From the NCBI RefSeq assembly GCF_964036635.1, contig NZ_OZ038524.1, positions 2,175,001 to 2,239,000 of the forward strand: a stretch of 64,000 bases of DNA, given 5' to 3'. A model generated the notes under the pieces. It had not been told where the DNA came from. It saw only the letters and a list, made by a program, of their open reading frames with translations, and ran no database searches. This document shows positions 62,349 to 64,000 of the stretch, one piece after another. Origin of the DNA: Tenacibaculum dicentrarchi (GTDB taxonomy: Bacteria > Bacteroidota > Bacteroidia > Flavobacteriales > Flavobacteriaceae). Numbering within the stretch: the first letter of the stretch is position 1; every line of letters begins with the position of its first letter. A program made the position numbers and the translations under genes.

Positions 62349-64000
62349 GACAATAAACATAAACTTAGGCGGGTTCTTCTTCCATATAGATGAAATTGCT
62401 TATCAGAAATTAAAACGTTATTTAGAAGCAATTGGGCGTTCTTTAAGCGATGACCCACAAGGAAAAGAGGAAATAATTTCAGATATTGAAGCGCGTATTA
62501 GTGAGCTTTTATCTGAAAAAATAACAGATGTACGTCAGGTTATTAATGAAAATGATATTGAAGAAATCATTACAATTATGGGACAACCTGAAGATTATTC
62601 CGACACACAAGACGATTATACCGATAATTATTCACCTAATTATAAAACAAAAAAAGGAACCGTTAAAAAATTATTTAGAGATGGTGATGACAAATTTTTA
62701 GGTGGAGTTTGTTCAGGTATTGCTCATTATTTTAATATTGATGTTATTTGGATTAGAATTACTTTTATCATTTTAGTTGCCTCTGGGTTTTCGCCTTTAG
62801 CCTATATTATTTTATGGGTTTTATTACCAGAAGCAAAAACAACTTCTGAAAAATTACAGATGCAAGGCGAACCAGTAAACATTGATAATATTGAAAAAAA
62901 AATTAGAGACGAATTTGAATCTTTATCTGAAAAATTAAAAGACGGAGCTAATGATATTACCGATAAAATTTCAAGTGCCGATTATGAAAAAATACGCTCA
63001 CAAACAAACTCAAAATTACAAGATTTCATAGGTATTATAGGCGAAATTTTACGTACATTATTTAAAATATTTGGTAAATTTATAGGCGTATTTTTAATTT
63101 TCATTGCTGGTATTACTATTCTTTCGTTATTATTTGGAGCATTTTCAATCGGTAGTTTTGAAATTTTAAATGTTGACAATAACTTTGTACAATATCCTCC
63201 ATTTTTTTATGATGCTATGCTACCTAAATGGTTATTGACTATTTCATTATTTTTATTAATTGGAATTCCAATGATGGTATTATTTATCTTAGGATTAAGA
63301 ATACTTTCTCCTTCAATTAAAAAATTAAACACAACAACTGTTTTTACATTACTAGGAGTTTGGTTAATTTCATTGTTTACTATTAGTTTTTCAGGTATCG
63401 AATATGCTACGACTCATGCTTATAACGGTGTTAATGTGAGTAAACATAATATTACTTATACTAAAGAACAACCTTTAAAAATTCGAGTTGTTAATAATGA
63501 TAATATTTATTATAATCACAATTTAAGCAATAGAAATAACGCTGAAGACGTAGTTATTAATGATGTTAAAATGAAATATTCTAACGATGTAAATATCGAT
63601 GTTCGTAAAAGTGAAACAGGTAATGCTTATATCGAAATTAAAAGAACATCCGAAGGAAAAAAACGAAATAAAGCAAATGATAACGCCAAAGAAATTAACT
63701 ACAATTTTAACATAACAAACAATACAATTATTTTTGATGCCTTCTTTTTAAGTGCCTATAAAAATATTTGGAAAGACGAAGAAATTAAAGCAACTGTTTA
63801 TATTGCTGAAGGTACAACTATTTATTTTGAAAATTCTTCTCGTAAATTTATTGATGATATTAAAAATACTCAAGATATTTATGACCGTGATATGGCAAAT
63901 CATCATTTTAAAATGACCTCAAAAGGTTTTGAATGTACAGATTGTAAATCTCCTAATAACTATAATAATGATAATAATAATTACGATAATGATAATGATG
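62341..64000 (+). CDS. PspC-domain membrane protein (5' part, cut by window edge)
   Basis: The frame opens at ATG 62341, overlaps padR and stays open to the window end (553 codons). The N-terminus MNKTININLGGFFFHIDE is the usual head of this flavobacterial family. A PspC domain (about residues 116-178, KKLFRDGDDKFLGGVCSGIAHYFNIDVIWIRITFIIL) is followed by four membrane segments (about 235-365) and a periplasmic or cytoplasmic Asn/Asp-rich tail (CTDCKSPNNYNNDNNN). PspC proteins respond to envelope stress. Confidence 0.9.
   Translation, partial: MNKTININLGGFFFHIDEIAYQKLKRYLEAIGRSLSDDPQGKEEIISDIEARISELLSEKITDVRQVINENDIEEIITIMGQPEDYSDTQDDYTDNYSPNYKTKKGTVKKLFRDGDDKFLGGVCSGIAHYFNIDVIWIRITFIILVASGFSPLAYIILWVLLPEAKTTSEKLQMQGEPVNIDNIEKKIRDEFESLSEKLKDGANDITDKISSADYEKIRSQTNSKLQDFIGIIGEILRTLFKIFGKFIGVFLIFIAGITILSLLFGAFSIGSFEILNVDNNFVQYPPFFYDAMLPKWLLTISLFLLIGIPMMVLFILGLRILSPSIKKLNTTTVFTLLGVWLISLFTISFSGIEYATTHAYNGVNVSKHNITYTKEQPLKIRVVNNDNIYYNHNLSNRNNAEDVVINDVKMKYSNDVNIDVRKSETGNAYIEIKRTSEGKKRNKANDNAKEINYNFNITNNTIIFDAFFLSAYKNIWKDEEIKATVYIAEGTTIYFENSSRKFIDDIKNTQDIYDRDMANHHFKMTSKGFECTDCKSPNNYNNDNNNYDNDND

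Overview
The window is from a low-GC member of the Bacteroidota, most likely a marine Flavobacteriaceae (Tenacibaculum/Polaribacter-like; the genus is a guess). The evidence is Bacteroidota-type -7 promoter boxes (TAnnTTTG) without Shine-Dalgarno sequences, SPI/SPII signal peptides, a PafA phosphatase, the split trpG/trpE arrangement, and flavobacterial-style palindromic intergenic repeats.

Layout. 1-813: 5' part of recQ, cut by the window edge. 1028-8186: a complete tryptophan operon on the minus strand (trpE-G-D-[frameshifted four-helix-bundle gene]-C-F-B-A). It is preceded by a trp attenuator with a 15-residue leader peptide containing three consecutive Trp codons. 8411-10075: asnB. 10297-13643: remains of a RiPP (grasp-with-spasm-like) locus: a GG-leader precursor peptide, a lipoprotein, and an ATP-grasp gene fused in frame to the 3' two thirds of a pyruvate carboxylase gene, which looks like a deletion junction or an assembly error. 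13994-29493: core genes (gyrB, mdh, ftsE-like, a TPR protein plus an outer-membrane barrel, amidohydrolase, FKBP, sigZ-like sigma factor with a 12-Cys mini-protein upstream, tRNA-Tyr, tRNA-Lys, mlaEF-like transporter, pafA). 29756-32986: a type IIG restriction-modification enzyme.

33536-46612: a 13,054-bp integrative element inserted at the 3' end of tRNA-Arg(TCT), bounded by exact 23-bp direct repeats. Inside each end lies a tandem pair of 12-bp repeats, likely integrase arm sites. It carries a tyrosine integrase, a hypothetical protein, five 21-bp iterons, an HTH/excisionase-like protein, a DUF3987 ATPase-like protein, and a complete type I restriction-modification operon (hsdM-hsdS-hsdR plus an M48-type metallopeptidase). 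It also carries an extra half-length HsdS, a candidate small RNA and a block of four 96-bp tandem repeats.

46598-64000: core genes again: a tRNA Arg-Pro-Ser array, HD-domain membrane phosphohydrolase, thiolase, NlpC/P60 peptidase, TPR protein with gyrA, clpC, TlpA-like thioredoxin lipoprotein, DUF4442 protein, pentapeptide-repeat membrane protein, and a PadR-regulated DUF4870/padR/PspC operon that runs off the right edge.

The items most deserving follow-up are the ATP-grasp/pyruvate-carboxylase chimera with its orphan RiPP precursor, the tRNA-Arg element with iterons, small RNA and tandem repeats around its restriction genes, the trp attenuator whose leader peptide appears nearly leaderless, and the Cys-rich mini-protein paired with a Cys-tailed sigma factor.
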